Part shown: positions 8,049 to 16,196 of the stretch, piece after piece | How the letters are laid out: each line of letters begins with the position of its first letter | Numbering within the stretch: the stretch's first letter is position 1 | DNA from: Microbacterium sp. EST19A | GTDB lineage: Bacteria > Actinomycetota > Actinomycetes > Actinomycetales > Microbacteriaceae | Reading direction: 5' to 3' | DNA length: 64,000 nucleotides | Assembly (NCBI RefSeq): GCF_019969685.1 | Contig: NZ_JAHXYZ010000001.1 | Location: 1,860,001 to 1,924,000 of the forward strand | Program-made: the position numbers and the translations under genes | Notes under the pieces: generated by a model | The model's input: only the letters and a program-made list of their open reading frames with translations | Told to the model about the DNA's origin: nothing | Databases searched by the model: none

Positions 8049-9437
8049 TCAGCCCCCGGCATCCGTCGAGGAACCGAGCTCGGAGGGATGCGTGAGCCGC
8101 CACCATTCGGTCGGCGGGTCGATGTTCCCCGCGATCTGCACGGGAGCGGTGACGGTGTTCGGGCCGGCGGTCCAGGTGACGCTGCCGACGACGGTGCCGT
8201 CCCTGTAGGTCGGCGGGGCGTCGATGTCCATCGTCACGACGATCGGCGTGTCCGACCAGGTGAACAACGACGCGGCCCGTCCGATCACCAGCTGGGCGGT
8301 GGAACCCCAGGGTGTCGAGATCGTGCCGACCTCCTGGCCTGACGTCGCGACGGGCACCGTGTGGAAGCCGGTGCGGATGCTGTCCAAGGTGGCGATCACG
8401 GTGGCGTTCACCGAGTCGCGCGACGATCCTCCGAGGAACACGCCGGTCACCGAGAGCGGATCGGCGGCGCCCACCTCGAGCGTCGCCGTGTACAGCAGGC
8501 TGTACGTGCCCTCGCCCAGGGTGCCGGTCTTCAACCCTGTGATCCCCGCCGTGCCGAGCAGGCCGTTGGTGTTGTAGAGCTGACCGGCGCCGGGGAGCGA
8601 GATCGACGGGGTCGCGACGATCTGAGCGATCGCCGGATGCGCTGCGGCGAGCTTCCCGATCGCCAGGAGATCCGCCGGCGTGCTCGTGTTGCGGGGGCTG
8701 ATGCCGGTCGGCTCGGTGATCGTCGTGCCGGTCAGGCCACGCGCTGCGAGCCAGTCGCGCGTCGCGCCGAGGAACGCGTTCTGCGATCCGAAGATGTGGG
8801 ACGACAGGGCCTCGGCATAGTTGCTCGCCGAGGGGATCAGCATGGCGGCCAAGGCATCGTGCAGCGACATCGAAGTGCCGGTGGGCATGGGGGCGATGGT
8901 CGCGCCCTGCACGTAATACCGGTCGTAGAGCTCATGGTCGGCCTTGCTGAACGTGATCGTCGGTCCGGGGTCATCGGCCGAGGCGAGCGGGACAGCCTCG
9001 AGGATGACGAGCGCGGTGATGAGCTTGGTGATGCTCGCGATGGGGAGGGCCTCGCCGGTCCCGGTCGACGACCAGATACCTGTCGCGGCCTCGCCCAGGT
9101 AGGCGTCGGCGCCCGCGATGCTGATGGCCGAAGCCGCCGTCGTGGGAGTGGCGATGACCGCGGCTTCGACTGCCGGGGCCTGCGGTGTGGCGGTGGTCAC
9201 CGCCGGCGGATTCACCGGAGCAGTGAGAGCCCACCCGATGTAACCTCCGGTCGCGGCCAGCAGCACGACGACGCAGACGGCGGCGATGATGAGGCCCCGG
9301 CGTCGGCGTCTTCTGCGCACCTGCGGATCGATCCGGTCACGATCAGAGGTGAATTCCTGCTCGTGGGTCAGCAGCTCCGCGAACTCGGACAGGCCGTCCC
9401 CCGGTTGGTCCGGCGGCGTCGTCGTGTCGCTCGTCAC
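8049..9437 (-). CDS. Membrane-anchored D-alanyl-D-alanine carboxypeptidase (peptidase S11)
   Basis: A 462-residue penicillin-binding-protein-type serine peptidase. A polybasic stretch precedes one membrane segment (about residues 50-72), and the rest is extracytoplasmic. All three active-site motifs are visible: SITK (SxxK), SASN (SxN) and KTG in GLKTGTLGEGTY. The enzyme trims the terminal D-Ala from peptidoglycan stem peptides. I chose GTG 9437 because AGGTGGAG lies just upstream; the open frame extends to 9605 but that would run into the divergent promoter region. A Pro/Thr/Ala-rich linker follows the membrane segment. Confidence 0.88.
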   Translation of the reverse strand: MTSDTTTPPDQPGDGLSEFAELLTHEQEFTSDRDRIDPQVRRRRRRRGLIIAAVCVVVLLAATGGYIGWALTAPVNPPAVTTATPQAPAVEAAVIATPTTAASAISIAGADAYLGEAATGIWSSTGTGEALPIASITKLITALVILEAVPLASADDPGPTITFSKADHELYDRYYVQGATIAPMPTGTSMSLHDALAAMLIPSASNYAEALSSHIFGSQNAFLGATRDWLAARGLTGTTITEPTGISPRNTSTPADLLAIGKLAAAHPAIAQIVATPSISLPGAGQLYNTNGLLGTAGITGLKTGTLGEGTYSLLYTATLEVGAADPLSVTGVFLGGSSRDSVNATVIATLDSIRTGFHTVPVATSGQEVGTISTPWGSTAQLVIGRAASLFTWSDTPIVVTMDIDAPPTYRDGTVVGSVTWTAGPNTVTAPVQIAGNIDPPTEWWRLTHPSELGSSTDAGG

Positions 9438-9549
9438 TGGGCTCCACCTGTCGTTCGAAATCTCCGGAACTGCCCATCTTCGCGGACATCCGCCGCACGC
9501 GGTATCGGCCATTCGGGGGACAGCCGCTCTCGATCGAGACCCCATACTT

Positions 9550-9590
9550 CGCAGATGCGGAATCTTTTTTCCATTGAGTACGCATCTGCG
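9550..9590. promoter_or_regulatory. Perfect 10-base inverted repeat before the Mop regulator
   Basis: CGCAGATGCG at 9550-9559 and CGCATCTGCG at 9581-9590 are exact reverse complements, 21 bases apart. They sit immediately upstream of the regulator-modABC unit and are a candidate binding site for the HTH-Mop protein. TAGGTT at 9592-9597, six bases before the ATG, is a probable -10 box. Confidence 0.55.
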
Positions 9591-9603
9591 GTAGGTTCGG
9601 ATC

Positions 9604-9996
9604 ATGCAGACCTATCGAATCGCGCGCGCGGCGCAGCTCCTCGGCGTGAGCGATGACACCGTCCGGCGCTGGATCGACCACGGCCTCCTTCCTGTCACGG
9701 ATGCCGTTCCGGCCGAGATCCCGGGCGACGCGCTCGCGGCTCGTGCTGTCGCTCTTGCGGAAGAGGTCAAGACGGGGGACGACGTCCTCTCCAGCGCCCG
9801 CAACCGATTCGTCGGGATCGTCACCCGCGTGCAGATCGAGGGCCTGATGGCTCAGGTCGATCTCCAGGCGGGTCCGCACCGCGTCGTCTCGCTGATGTCG
9901 GCCGAGGCCGCGCGAGATCTGCAGCTCGAGGTCGGCTCTCTCGCCACCGCGTCCGTCAAGGCGACCCAGGTCGTCGTCGAAGTCCCGAAGGTCTGA
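9604..9996 (+). CDS. HTH and molybdate-binding (Mop/TOBE) domain regulator
   Basis: A 130-residue protein. Residues 1-50 form a MerR/excisionase-type helix-turn-helix (RIARAAQLLGVSDDTVRRWI), and residues 65-130 form a single Mop/TOBE domain (NRFVGIVTRVQIEGLMAQVD and TASVKATQVVVEV) that binds molybdate or tungstate oxyanion. Such small HTH-Mop proteins occur next to actinobacterial modABC operons and are thought to regulate them, a role analogous to ModE but with different domain size. The stop lies three bases before modA, so it is the first gene of the operon. The start is probably leaderless. Confidence 0.85.
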   Translation: MQTYRIARAAQLLGVSDDTVRRWIDHGLLPVTDAVPAEIPGDALAARAVALAEEVKTGDDVLSSARNRFVGIVTRVQIEGLMAQVDLQAGPHRVVSLMSAEAARDLQLEVGSLATASVKATQVVVEVPKV

Positions 9997-9999
9997 CCC

Positions 10000-10788
10000 A
10001 TGAATCGCACGTTCCGCCATTCCGCCACTGCGCTGCTCGCCGCTGCCGTCCTCGTCCTCACGGGCTGCGCGGGCGCCGCCGAGTCCAGCCCGTCCGCTTC
10101 CCCCTCCGAGACCGCGGCGGAGAGCACTCTGAGCGGTGAGCTCAACGTCTACGCCGCAGCATCCCTGTCCGCGGCATTCGACGCGATCGCCGAGGAGTTC
10201 ACAGCCGAGAACCCCGAGGTGAAGGTCAGCCCCGTGTACGACGGGTCGTCGACGCTCGTCACGCAGATCCTCGAGGGTGCTCCGGCCGACGTCTTCGCCT
10301 CCGCCGACGAGGCGAACATGGACAAGGCGGGGGATGCCGCGATCGACCCCGCGCTCTTCGCGTCGAACACTCTCGTGATCGCGGTGCCCGCCGGCAACCC
10401 CGGTGACGTGAAGACGCTTGCCGACCTCGCCGGCGTCACCACCGTGCTCTGCGCTCCCGAGGTTCCGTGCGGCGCGGCATCCGCGAAGCTCCTCACCGCC
10501 GCCGGCGTGACGGTCGAGGCCGCGAGCCTCGAGCAGAACGTGACCGCCGTGCTCACGAAGGTCGCGGCATCCGAGGCCGATGCCGGGTTCGTGTACGCGA
10601 CCGACGTGATCGGCCGCGACGACATCGAGGTGATCGTGCCCGAGGGTGCGGACGACGTCGTCAACCACTACCCGATCGCGGCGCTCGCCGACGCCGCCAA
10701 TCCGGATGCCGCCGAGGCCTTCGTGGCGTTCGTCCTGTCGGACGCCGGTCAGAAGATCCTCGCCGACTTCGGCTTCGGAAAGCCATGA
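10000..10788 (+). CDS. modA: Molybdate ABC transporter substrate-binding lipoprotein ModA
   Basis: A 262-residue periplasmic-type binding protein with a lipoprotein signal ending in VLTGCAG, so it should be anchored to the outer face of the membrane. The mature part has the ModA pattern: ELNVYAAASLSAAFDAIAEE, the VSPVYDGSSTLVTQI block, and EVPCGAASAKLL. It captures molybdate (or tungstate) and delivers it to ModB. The stop overlaps the modB start (ATGA). Supply of molybdate links it with the cofactor genes on both sides. Confidence 0.95.
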   Translation: MNRTFRHSATALLAAAVLVLTGCAGAAESSPSASPSETAAESTLSGELNVYAAASLSAAFDAIAEEFTAENPEVKVSPVYDGSSTLVTQILEGAPADVFASADEANMDKAGDAAIDPALFASNTLVIAVPAGNPGDVKTLADLAGVTTVLCAPEVPCGAASAKLLTAAGVTVEAASLEQNVTAVLTKVAASEADAGFVYATDVIGRDDIEVIVPEGADDVVNHYPIAALADAANPDAAEAFVAFVLSDAGQKILADFGFGKP

Positions 10789-11573
10789 GTCCGGGCGGCG
10801 CGCGGGGTTACGCGCCCCGCGCGCTCGCCGTTCCCGCCGCGGTCGGGCTGATCTTCCTGATCCTCCCGCTCGCGGCGCTCGTCGCCCGTGTGCAGTGGTC
10901 GACGTTCCTCGCCGACGTGACGTCGGAGGCCGCGCTCTCGGCCCTCGCCCTGTCGCTGAGCACGGGCCTTATCGCCACCGTCCTCTGCATCATCGTCGGT
11001 GTGCCGCTCGCGCTGTACATCGCCCGCTCGGGACCGCGTCTCGCCGCAGGACTGCGCGCCGCGGTCACGGTTCCCCTCGTGCTTCCGCCGATGGTCGGCG
11101 GCGTCGCGTTGCTCTACCTGTTCGGGCGTGCGGGATGGCTCGGCGGGATCGGACTGTCGTTCAGCACCCCCGCGGTCGTGCTCGCGCAGACGTTCGTCGC
11201 GCTTCCCTTCCTCGTGCTCGCGGTCGAGGGCGCCGTGCGCACCTCGGGTGTCGACCACGAGCGCACGGCGGCAGCGCTCGGCGCGAGCCGGTGGACGATC
11301 CTCCGACGGATCACGCTGCCGCTCGCGGCGCCCGGGATCGTGGCCGGCGTCGTGCTCTGCTTCGCCCGCGCCATCGGCGAGTTCGGGGCAACGGCGCTGT
11401 TCGCCGGCAACCGTCCCGGCGTCACGCAGACCATGCCGCTCGCGATCTACACCGCGTTCAACGGCGCCGGCGTCTCGCAGGGCGCCGCGGCGGCCCTCTC
11501 GCTGCTGCTGCTCGTCACCGCGATCGCGGTGCTGCTGCTGGTGCGCGGCTGGCGTCCGGGGGCCGCGCGATGA
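10785..11573 (+). CDS. modB: Molybdate ABC transporter permease ModB
   Basis: A 262-residue integral membrane protein with five to six hydrophobic segments and the binding-protein-dependent permease loop EFGATALFAGN preceded by ERTAAALGASRWTILRRITL, the EAA motif that contacts the ATPase. Start ATG 10785 overlaps the modA stop; the stop overlaps modC. The open frame extends further upstream, but only as an out-of-frame shadow of modA. Confidence 0.95.
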   Translation: MSPGGARGYAPRALAVPAAVGLIFLILPLAALVARVQWSTFLADVTSEAALSALALSLSTGLIATVLCIIVGVPLALYIARSGPRLAAGLRAAVTVPLVLPPMVGGVALLYLFGRAGWLGGIGLSFSTPAVVLAQTFVALPFLVLAVEGAVRTSGVDHERTAAALGASRWTILRRITLPLAAPGIVAGVVLCFARAIGEFGATALFAGNRPGVTQTMPLAIYTAFNGAGVSQGAAAALSLLLLVTAIAVLLLVRGWRPGAAR

Positions 11574-12622
11574 GCGGGCTGCGCGCACACGTGATCGTCG
11601 AGCGCGAGCACTTCGCCGTGGATGTGGCACTCGACGTCGCCCCCGGCGAGACCGTCGCCGTCATGGGGCCGAGCGGTGCCGGCAAGTCCACGCTGCTGCA
11701 GGCGCTCGCCGGCCTCGAGCCGTTGACCGACGGCGAGATATCCATCGGCGGCCGCGTCGTCGATCGGGTCGCTGCGCCCCGCATCCGCACCGAGCCGATG
11801 AGCCGCGGCGTCGTGCTGCTCGGACAGGATGCCCGGCTCTTCCCGCACCTGTCCGTGCGCGAGAACGTGGCCTTCGGACCGCGCGCCGGAGGGGTCGACG
11901 CCCGCACAGCGCGCGATTCCGCCGATGAGTGGCTGGTGCGCGTCGGGCTGCCGGGAGCGGGAGAGCGGATGCCGCGCGAGCTGTCGGGCGGCGAAGGGCA
12001 GCGCGTCGCCGTCGCCCGCGCGCTCGCCGCATCCCCGCGGGCCGTGCTGCTCGACGAGCCGCTGGTCGCGCTGGATCCGGCGACCGCGGGGGAGATCCGG
12101 CAGATGCTGCGCGACCAGCTCGCCGGCACGACGACGATCGCCGTGACGCACGATGCGGCGGATGCCGTCGCGCTGGCCGAGCGCCTGATCGTCGTCGAGG
12201 CCGGTCGCGTGACGCAGAGCGGCGCGGTCCGCGAGGTGCTGGCGTCACCGGCATCCGGATTCGTCGCCGCGATCGCCGGCGTCAACCGCCTCGTCGGTGT
12301 CGCGGACGGCGGCACCTGGCGGCACGGCGACCTGCGGTTGGCGAGTGCGGATGCCGCTTCGCGCACACTCGCGGCGACGGACGGCGCGGCGCTCGCCGCC
12401 GTGTTCCGCCCGCAGGACGTGCGGATCGTCGACGAGACGGTGACGGATGCCGGCGCCTGGCGGACCCGCGTCACCCGGCTCGAGTCGACGCTCGCCGGCG
12501 TCCGCGTGCACACGGAGGCCGGTGCGGTCGACATCGCGCTGGCGGATGCCGTGGGGCTCGCGCCCGGTGATCAACTGCGGCTGCAGGTCGACCCCGCGGA
12601 CGTGCGTTTCGTGGCGTGCTGA
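11570..12622 (+). CDS. modC: Molybdate ABC transporter ATP-binding protein ModC
   Basis: A 350-residue ATPase. Walker A GPSGAGKST, signature LSGGEGQRVAVARALA and Walker B AVLLDEPLVALDP are all present, and the C-terminal part (about 230-350) carries a TOBE/Mop-like domain typical of ModC. It energises ModB. The Q-loop reads VLLGQDARLFPH. ATGA overlap with modB makes modA-modB-modC one translational unit. A 29-base gap separates it from the convergent VOC gene. Confidence 0.95.
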   Translation: MSGLRAHVIVEREHFAVDVALDVAPGETVAVMGPSGAGKSTLLQALAGLEPLTDGEISIGGRVVDRVAAPRIRTEPMSRGVVLLGQDARLFPHLSVRENVAFGPRAGGVDARTARDSADEWLVRVGLPGAGERMPRELSGGEGQRVAVARALAASPRAVLLDEPLVALDPATAGEIRQMLRDQLAGTTTIAVTHDAADAVALAERLIVVEAGRVTQSGAVREVLASPASGFVAAIAGVNRLVGVADGGTWRHGDLRLASADAASRTLAATDGAALAAVFRPQDVRIVDETVTDAGAWRTRVTRLESTLAGVRVHTEAGAVDIALADAVGLAPGDQLRLQVDPADVRFVAC

Positions 12623-12651
12623 CAGAACTTCGTAGCGACCACCGCCCGTTT

Positions 12652-13020
12652 CTACGCGCGGTCGTGGAGCGTGATCTGGTAGCCGTCGGGGTCGGCGAAC
12701 GTGAACGTGCGGCCGAACGGGCCGTCGATCGGCGCGGACACGATCGGGTGTCCGGCGGCGACCAGGGCATCGTGGATGTCCTGGACGTCGGTGGCGTGGA
12801 GCCAGATCGCGGCGCCGATTCCCGGTTGTGCGACGGACGCGAGATCCGTTCCCGGCACCACGTCGCGCAGTGCGAAGGCGATGGGGGTCGTCTCGAAGAC
12901 GACGGCGTGGGGCGGGCCGGCAGGGGAGCGGACGAGACCGAGGTGCTGCTCGTAGAACGCCTGAGAGGCGGCGAGGTCGCGAGCCTGCAGAGAGATGAAG
13001 TCGGGGCCGGTGACGGGCAT
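12652..13020 (-). CDS. VOC family (glyoxalase/dioxygenase-fold) protein
   Basis: A 122-residue single-chain VOC protein with two beta-alpha-beta-beta-beta halves. DFISLQARDLAASQAFYEQHLG opens the first and AAIWLHATDVQDIHDALVAAG opens the second, and the ending FADPDGYQITLHD is the family hallmark. Members act as glyoxalases, dioxygenases or drug-binding resistance proteins. The substrate is not known. An AAGGAAGG ribosome site precedes the ATG. It is divergent from a marR gene with two operators between them, so a small lipophilic or toxic inducer is likely. Confidence 0.85.
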   Translation of the reverse strand: MPVTGPDFISLQARDLAASQAFYEQHLGLVRSPAGPPHAVVFETTPIAFALRDVVPGTDLASVAQPGIGAAIWLHATDVQDIHDALVAAGHPIVSAPIDGPFGRTFTFADPDGYQITLHDRA

Positions 13021-13036
13021 GGTGTTCCTTCCTTGA

Positions 13037-13052
13037 TGTCAGTTTTCTGACA
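13037..13052. promoter_or_regulatory. MarR-type operator 1
   Basis: TGTCAGTTTTCTGACA is a perfect palindrome with a four-base centre, in the VOC-marR intergenic region close to the VOC start. Confidence 0.75.
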
Positions 13053-13064
13053 CGCAACAGAGTA

Positions 13065-13080
13065 TGTCAGAATACTGACA
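13065..13080. promoter_or_regulatory. MarR-type operator 2
   Basis: TGTCAGAATACTGACA has the same half-sites as operator 1, 28 bases away, and its last base is the first base of the marR start codon. Occupancy should block marR expression (autorepression). Confidence 0.75.
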
Positions 13081-13544
13081 TGAGTCAAGACGAAGAGCGC
13101 ATCCACCTGGAGACGTCTCTCGGCTACCTCCTCAAAGAGGCGTCGAGCGCACTGCGCGCCTCGATGGAGGCGGTGCTGCGGCCGCTCGGGATGACCGTCA
13201 CCCATTACTCCTGCCTGGAGCTGCTCGCGCAGCGCCCCGGCCTGTCGAACTCCGAGCTGGCGCGGGGGACCTTCGTCACTCGGCAGTCGATGAACGTGCT
13301 GCTCCAGTCGCTGGAGCGGGACGGCTCCGTGACCCGCCCCGCCGAAGCCGCGGTGGGGAAGGTGCTGCCGGCGCAGCTCACGCCGCTCGGCCAGCGACGG
13401 CGCGAGCAGGCGAGCGCGGCGGTCCGGTCCGTCGAGGTGCGGATGCTGAGCGGAATGAGCGATCGCGAGACGTCCGCGGCCCGGAGTATGCTCCGCAGCA
13501 TGATCCACTCCCTGCGCGATTCCGACGACGCGGTTCCGCGATGA
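13080..13544 (+). CDS. MarR family transcriptional regulator
   Basis: A 154-residue winged-helix MarR protein. The recognition region PGLSNSELARGTFVTRQSMN is followed by the wing and dimerisation helices. It probably represses both itself and the divergent VOC gene from the two TGTCAG-n4-CTGACA sites, and also the downstream lactonase-like gene, whose start overlaps its stop (ATGA). The inducer is unknown. The start codon is embedded in the second operator. Confidence 0.9.
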   Translation: MSQDEERIHLETSLGYLLKEASSALRASMEAVLRPLGMTVTHYSCLELLAQRPGLSNSELARGTFVTRQSMNVLLQSLERDGSVTRPAEAAVGKVLPAQLTPLGQRRREQASAAVRSVEVRMLSGMSDRETSAARSMLRSMIHSLRDSDDAVPR

Positions 13545-14149
13545 CCGGGATCAGCATCACGCCCATCCACGTCGGCGATCTGACGGCCGAAGGCGAGTTG
13601 ATGCCCGTCTACGTGCACCTCATCGAACATCCCGAGGGTCGCGTTCTCGTCGACACCGGCTTCACCGAGGCGCACCCCGCGGCGGCCGACCTCGCGCCCC
13701 GGCCGTATCCGCTTCATGAGCAACCGGACTTCGACCTGGACGGCATCGACATGGTCGTGAACACGCACCTGCACTTCGACCACTGCGGCGGCAATCACCT
13801 CTTCGCCGGGAAGCCGATCTACGTGCAGCGCCAGGAACTCGAAGACGCCCGTACCGAGGAGGACTACACGATCCCCGAGTGGGTGGATGCGCCGGGCACG
13901 AACTACGTGCCGGTCGACGGCGAGCACGAACTGCTCCCGGGAATCCGGCTCCTGCCGGCGCGCGGACACACGCGCGGCTCTCAGATCGTCGTCGTCGACA
14001 CCGGCGACCGCCCCACGATCATCGCGGGCGACACCGCCGTGTGGTTCGGTCAGCTCGACGAGCCGGAGTCCGAGGGGCAGCTGCTCATCCGCTCGCTCCA
14101 TCCGGATCGGGTGTGGATCACGCACGACCGCGACGCCTGGACTCCCTGA
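13541..14149 (+). CDS. Metallo-beta-lactamase-fold hydrolase (N-acyl homoserine lactonase-like)
   Basis: A 202-residue MBL-fold enzyme. The metal motif HLHFDHCGGN (HxHxDH) is intact, the second histidine is in ARGHTRGSQ and the bridging aspartate in IAGDTAVWFG; a late histidine in WITHDRD completes the dinuclear zinc site. The overall pattern (VYVHLIEHPEGRVLVDTGF) resembles the AHL-lactonase (AiiA/AttM) branch, which opens homoserine-lactone rings and can quench quorum signals, but related enzymes have other ester substrates. It is translationally coupled to the MarR gene. Confidence 0.82.
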   Translation: MTGISITPIHVGDLTAEGELMPVYVHLIEHPEGRVLVDTGFTEAHPAAADLAPRPYPLHEQPDFDLDGIDMVVNTHLHFDHCGGNHLFAGKPIYVQRQELEDARTEEDYTIPEWVDAPGTNYVPVDGEHELLPGIRLLPARGHTRGSQIVVVDTGDRPTIIAGDTAVWFGQLDEPESEGQLLIRSLHPDRVWITHDRDAWTP

Positions 14150-14216
14150 CCGCAGCCGTCACTGGCAATGTGCCGGTCTTCGAGGTCATGCGCACCCGCG
14201 CCGACGTGACGCGGGT

Positions 14217-14255
14217 TAGTCTCGAAGGATGACTACGCGCGGGGTGGAGCGATGA
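14217..14255 (+). other. Probable leaderless mini-ORF (8 codons) overlapping moaA
   Basis: TAGTCT at 14217-14222 is followed by six bases and an ATG at 14229 that opens the eight-codon frame MTTRGVER ending at 14255. Its TGA overlaps the moaA ATG (ATGA). This arrangement would start translation on a leaderless mRNA and hand ribosomes to moaA. Short and therefore tentative. Confidence 0.35.
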
Positions 14256-15334
14256 CGGCCGTACCAGTCGTGATCGGCGTCCGCGCGCCCGTCGCTGCTC
14301 CCGATGCCGCGCCGGTGCCCACGACCGGTGCCCTCGTCGACACGCACGGCCGCGTGCACCGCGATCTGCGCATCTCGCTCACCGACCGCTGCTCGCTGCG
14401 CTGCACCTACTGCATGCCCGAGCAGGGCAACGAATGGCTCGCACGCAGCAGCATCCTCTCCACCGACGAGATCGTCGAGGTCGCCGAGGTGGCTGCGTCG
14501 CTCGGCATCCGCACCTTCCGCCTCACCGGCGGCGAGCCGCTTCTGCGCGCCGACATCATCGAGGTCGTGCGCCGGATCGCCCGGATCCGGGGTGAGGACG
14601 GACCGGTCGAGGTGGCCATGACCACCAACGGCATCAGCCTCGCGAAGAAGCTCCCTGACCTGATCGCGGCGGGGCTCACCCGCCTGAACATCAGCATCGA
14701 CACGGTCGACCGGCAGCGCTTCGCCGACCTGACGCGGCGCGACCGGATCGACGACGTGTTCGAGGGGATCGCCGCTGCGGCGGCATCCGAACTCCGTCCG
14801 CTCAAGCTCAATGCCGTCGCGATGCGCGGAGTGAACGATGACGAGCTGCCCGAGCTCGTCGCCTTCGCCATGAGCGTGGGCGCACAGCTGCGATTCATCG
14901 AGCAGATGCCGCTGGATGCCGGGCACACCTGGGATCGCTCCACGATGGTGACCCGCGAGGAGATCCTCGAGAAGCTCGGCGAGCGGTGGCAGCTCGACCC
15001 GGTTCCCGGTCGCGGCGGCGCCCCGGCCGAGAAGTGGCGCATCGACGGCGGCCCGCACGAGGTCGGGGTGATCGCCTCGGTGACCGCACCGTTCTGCGGC
15101 GCGTGCGACCGCCTGCGCCTGACCGCCGACGGCCAGTTCCGCAACTGCCTGTTCTCGAACGCCGAATACGACCTCACCGCGGTGATGCGGAGCGAAGGAT
15201 CGGTGCCGGGACAGCGCGCCGACGCCATCGCCGCGTTGCTGCGCTCCTGCGTGCACGGCAAGCTGCCCGGCCACGCGATCAACGACCCGTCGTTCCTGCA
15301 GCCCGCCCGCGGCATGAACGCCATCGGCGGCTGA
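14252..15334 (+). CDS. moaA: GTP 3',8-cyclase MoaA
   Basis: A 360-residue radical SAM enzyme that cyclises GTP to 3',8-cyclo-GTP, the first committed step to the molybdenum cofactor, followed by MoaC. The N-terminal cluster motif is CSLRCTYC (CxxxCxxC), and the C-terminal second cluster is FCGACDRLRL with a third cysteine in QFRNCLF. The C-terminal Gly-Gly (MNAIGG) needed for catalysis is present. I use ATG 14252, preceded by GTGGAGCG. It lies about 10 kb from the other moa genes, with its own promoter, rather than in their operon. Confidence 0.96.
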   Translation: MTAVPVVIGVRAPVAAPDAAPVPTTGALVDTHGRVHRDLRISLTDRCSLRCTYCMPEQGNEWLARSSILSTDEIVEVAEVAASLGIRTFRLTGGEPLLRADIIEVVRRIARIRGEDGPVEVAMTTNGISLAKKLPDLIAAGLTRLNISIDTVDRQRFADLTRRDRIDDVFEGIAAAAASELRPLKLNAVAMRGVNDDELPELVAFAMSVGAQLRFIEQMPLDAGHTWDRSTMVTREEILEKLGERWQLDPVPGRGGAPAEKWRIDGGPHEVGVIASVTAPFCGACDRLRLTADGQFRNCLFSNAEYDLTAVMRSEGSVPGQRADAIAALLRSCVHGKLPGHAINDPSFLQPARGMNAIGG

Positions 15335-15355
15335 CCGCGTCGACGAGTCCCGGCC

Positions 15356-16135
15356 TCAGGCTGCCTCGCGCGCCGCCGAGACAGCGACGTTCGCGCGTCC
15401 GCCGTCGACGTCGAGCGTCGTCCCGTGCACGAACGAGGCGTCATCGGAGACGAGATAGACGGATGCCGCCGCGATGTCGGCGGCCTCGCCCGCTCGCCCG
15501 GTCGGCGCGTCCGCCATCAATGCGTCGGAGCGATGCGGAGCATCCGGATCCGATCCGAGCGGGCGGATGACGCCGGGCGAGACGCCCACCACGCGGATGC
15601 CGCGGGGCCCGAGCTCCGACGACCACGCTCGGGTCAGGGCTTCCATCGCCGCCTTCGACGACGAGTACAGCGGACTGGACGGCACCGCGAGTCGGGCGAC
15701 CCAGGAGCCGAGGTTGAGGATCACCCCGCCACTCTCGGCGAGCGGGCCGACGAGCGCCTGCACGAGATGGAACGGCGCCTTGACGTTCACGCCGTAGATG
15801 TGGTCGAACAGGTCGTCTCCGGCATCCGCCGTGGAGTGAAGCGGGTACACGCCGGCATTGTTGACGAGGATGTCGAGGCGTCCGCCGGTCAGGGCGAGGG
15901 CATCAGCCGCCAACGTCGAGCTCGCCGCCCGGTCGCCGGTCAGATCGGCGCGGGCGAAGTCGGCGCGTCCGCCCGAGGCGCGGATCTCCGCGACGACCTC
16001 TGCGCCACGGTCGGCGTCTCGTCCGGAGACGATCACGTAGGCGCCTTCCGCCGCGAGGGCGGCGGCGATGGCGCGGCCGATGTTGCTCGTCGCTCCGGTC
16101 ACGAGCGCGGTTCTGTCGTTCAATCTGCGTGTCAT
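15356..16135 (-). CDS. Short-chain dehydrogenase/reductase (classical SDR)
   Basis: A 259-residue classical SDR. The cofactor loop TGATSNIGRAIA is followed by LVNNAGVYPL, the catalytic serine in LNLGSWVARL, and YSSSKAA (Tyr-x-x-x-Lys). It oxidises or reduces an unknown alcohol or ketone with NAD(P). I placed the start at 16135 (MTRRLNDRTALVTG); upstream sequence belongs to the divergent promoter. A TACCGT hexamer lies seven bases before the start. Divergent from a tetR gene with a palindrome between them, so it is the likely target of that regulator. Confidence 0.9.
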   Translation of the reverse strand: MTRRLNDRTALVTGATSNIGRAIAAALAAEGAYVIVSGRDADRGAEVVAEIRASGGRADFARADLTGDRAASSTLAADALALTGGRLDILVNNAGVYPLHSTADAGDDLFDHIYGVNVKAPFHLVQALVGPLAESGGVILNLGSWVARLAVPSSPLYSSSKAAMEALTRAWSSELGPRGIRVVGVSPGVIRPLGSDPDAPHRSDALMADAPTGRAGEAADIAAASVYLVSDDASFVHGTTLDVDGGRANVAVSAAREAA

Positions 16136-16157
16136 GTCGGCGACGGTACGCCGCAAT

Positions 16158-16179
16158 TTCTGGACCCGCGAGTCCAGAA
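16158..16179. promoter_or_regulatory. TetR-type operator
   Basis: TTCTGGAC-6 bases-GTCCAGAA is a perfect eight-base inverted repeat between the divergent SDR and tetR genes. The TGGAC/GTCCA half-site is common for TetR-family repressors. Confidence 0.75.
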
Positions 16180-16196
16180 GCGGGGAGAATGAGTTC

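Noticed and set aside
10467..12622. Overlapping plus-strand frames in modA-modC giving Arg/Ala-rich proteins
   Set aside because: They are out-of-frame readings of modA, modB and modC, whose starts are fixed by ATGA overlaps.
13021..13080. Possible CRISPR-like direct repeats in the marR region
   Set aside because: There are only two copies, each palindromic and at a divergent promoter, which fits regulator binding sites rather than an array.
14150..14251. Riboswitch (molybdenum cofactor type) before moaA
   Set aside because: The predicted transcription start lies at about 14229, leaving no leader, and no multi-stem structure is visible.
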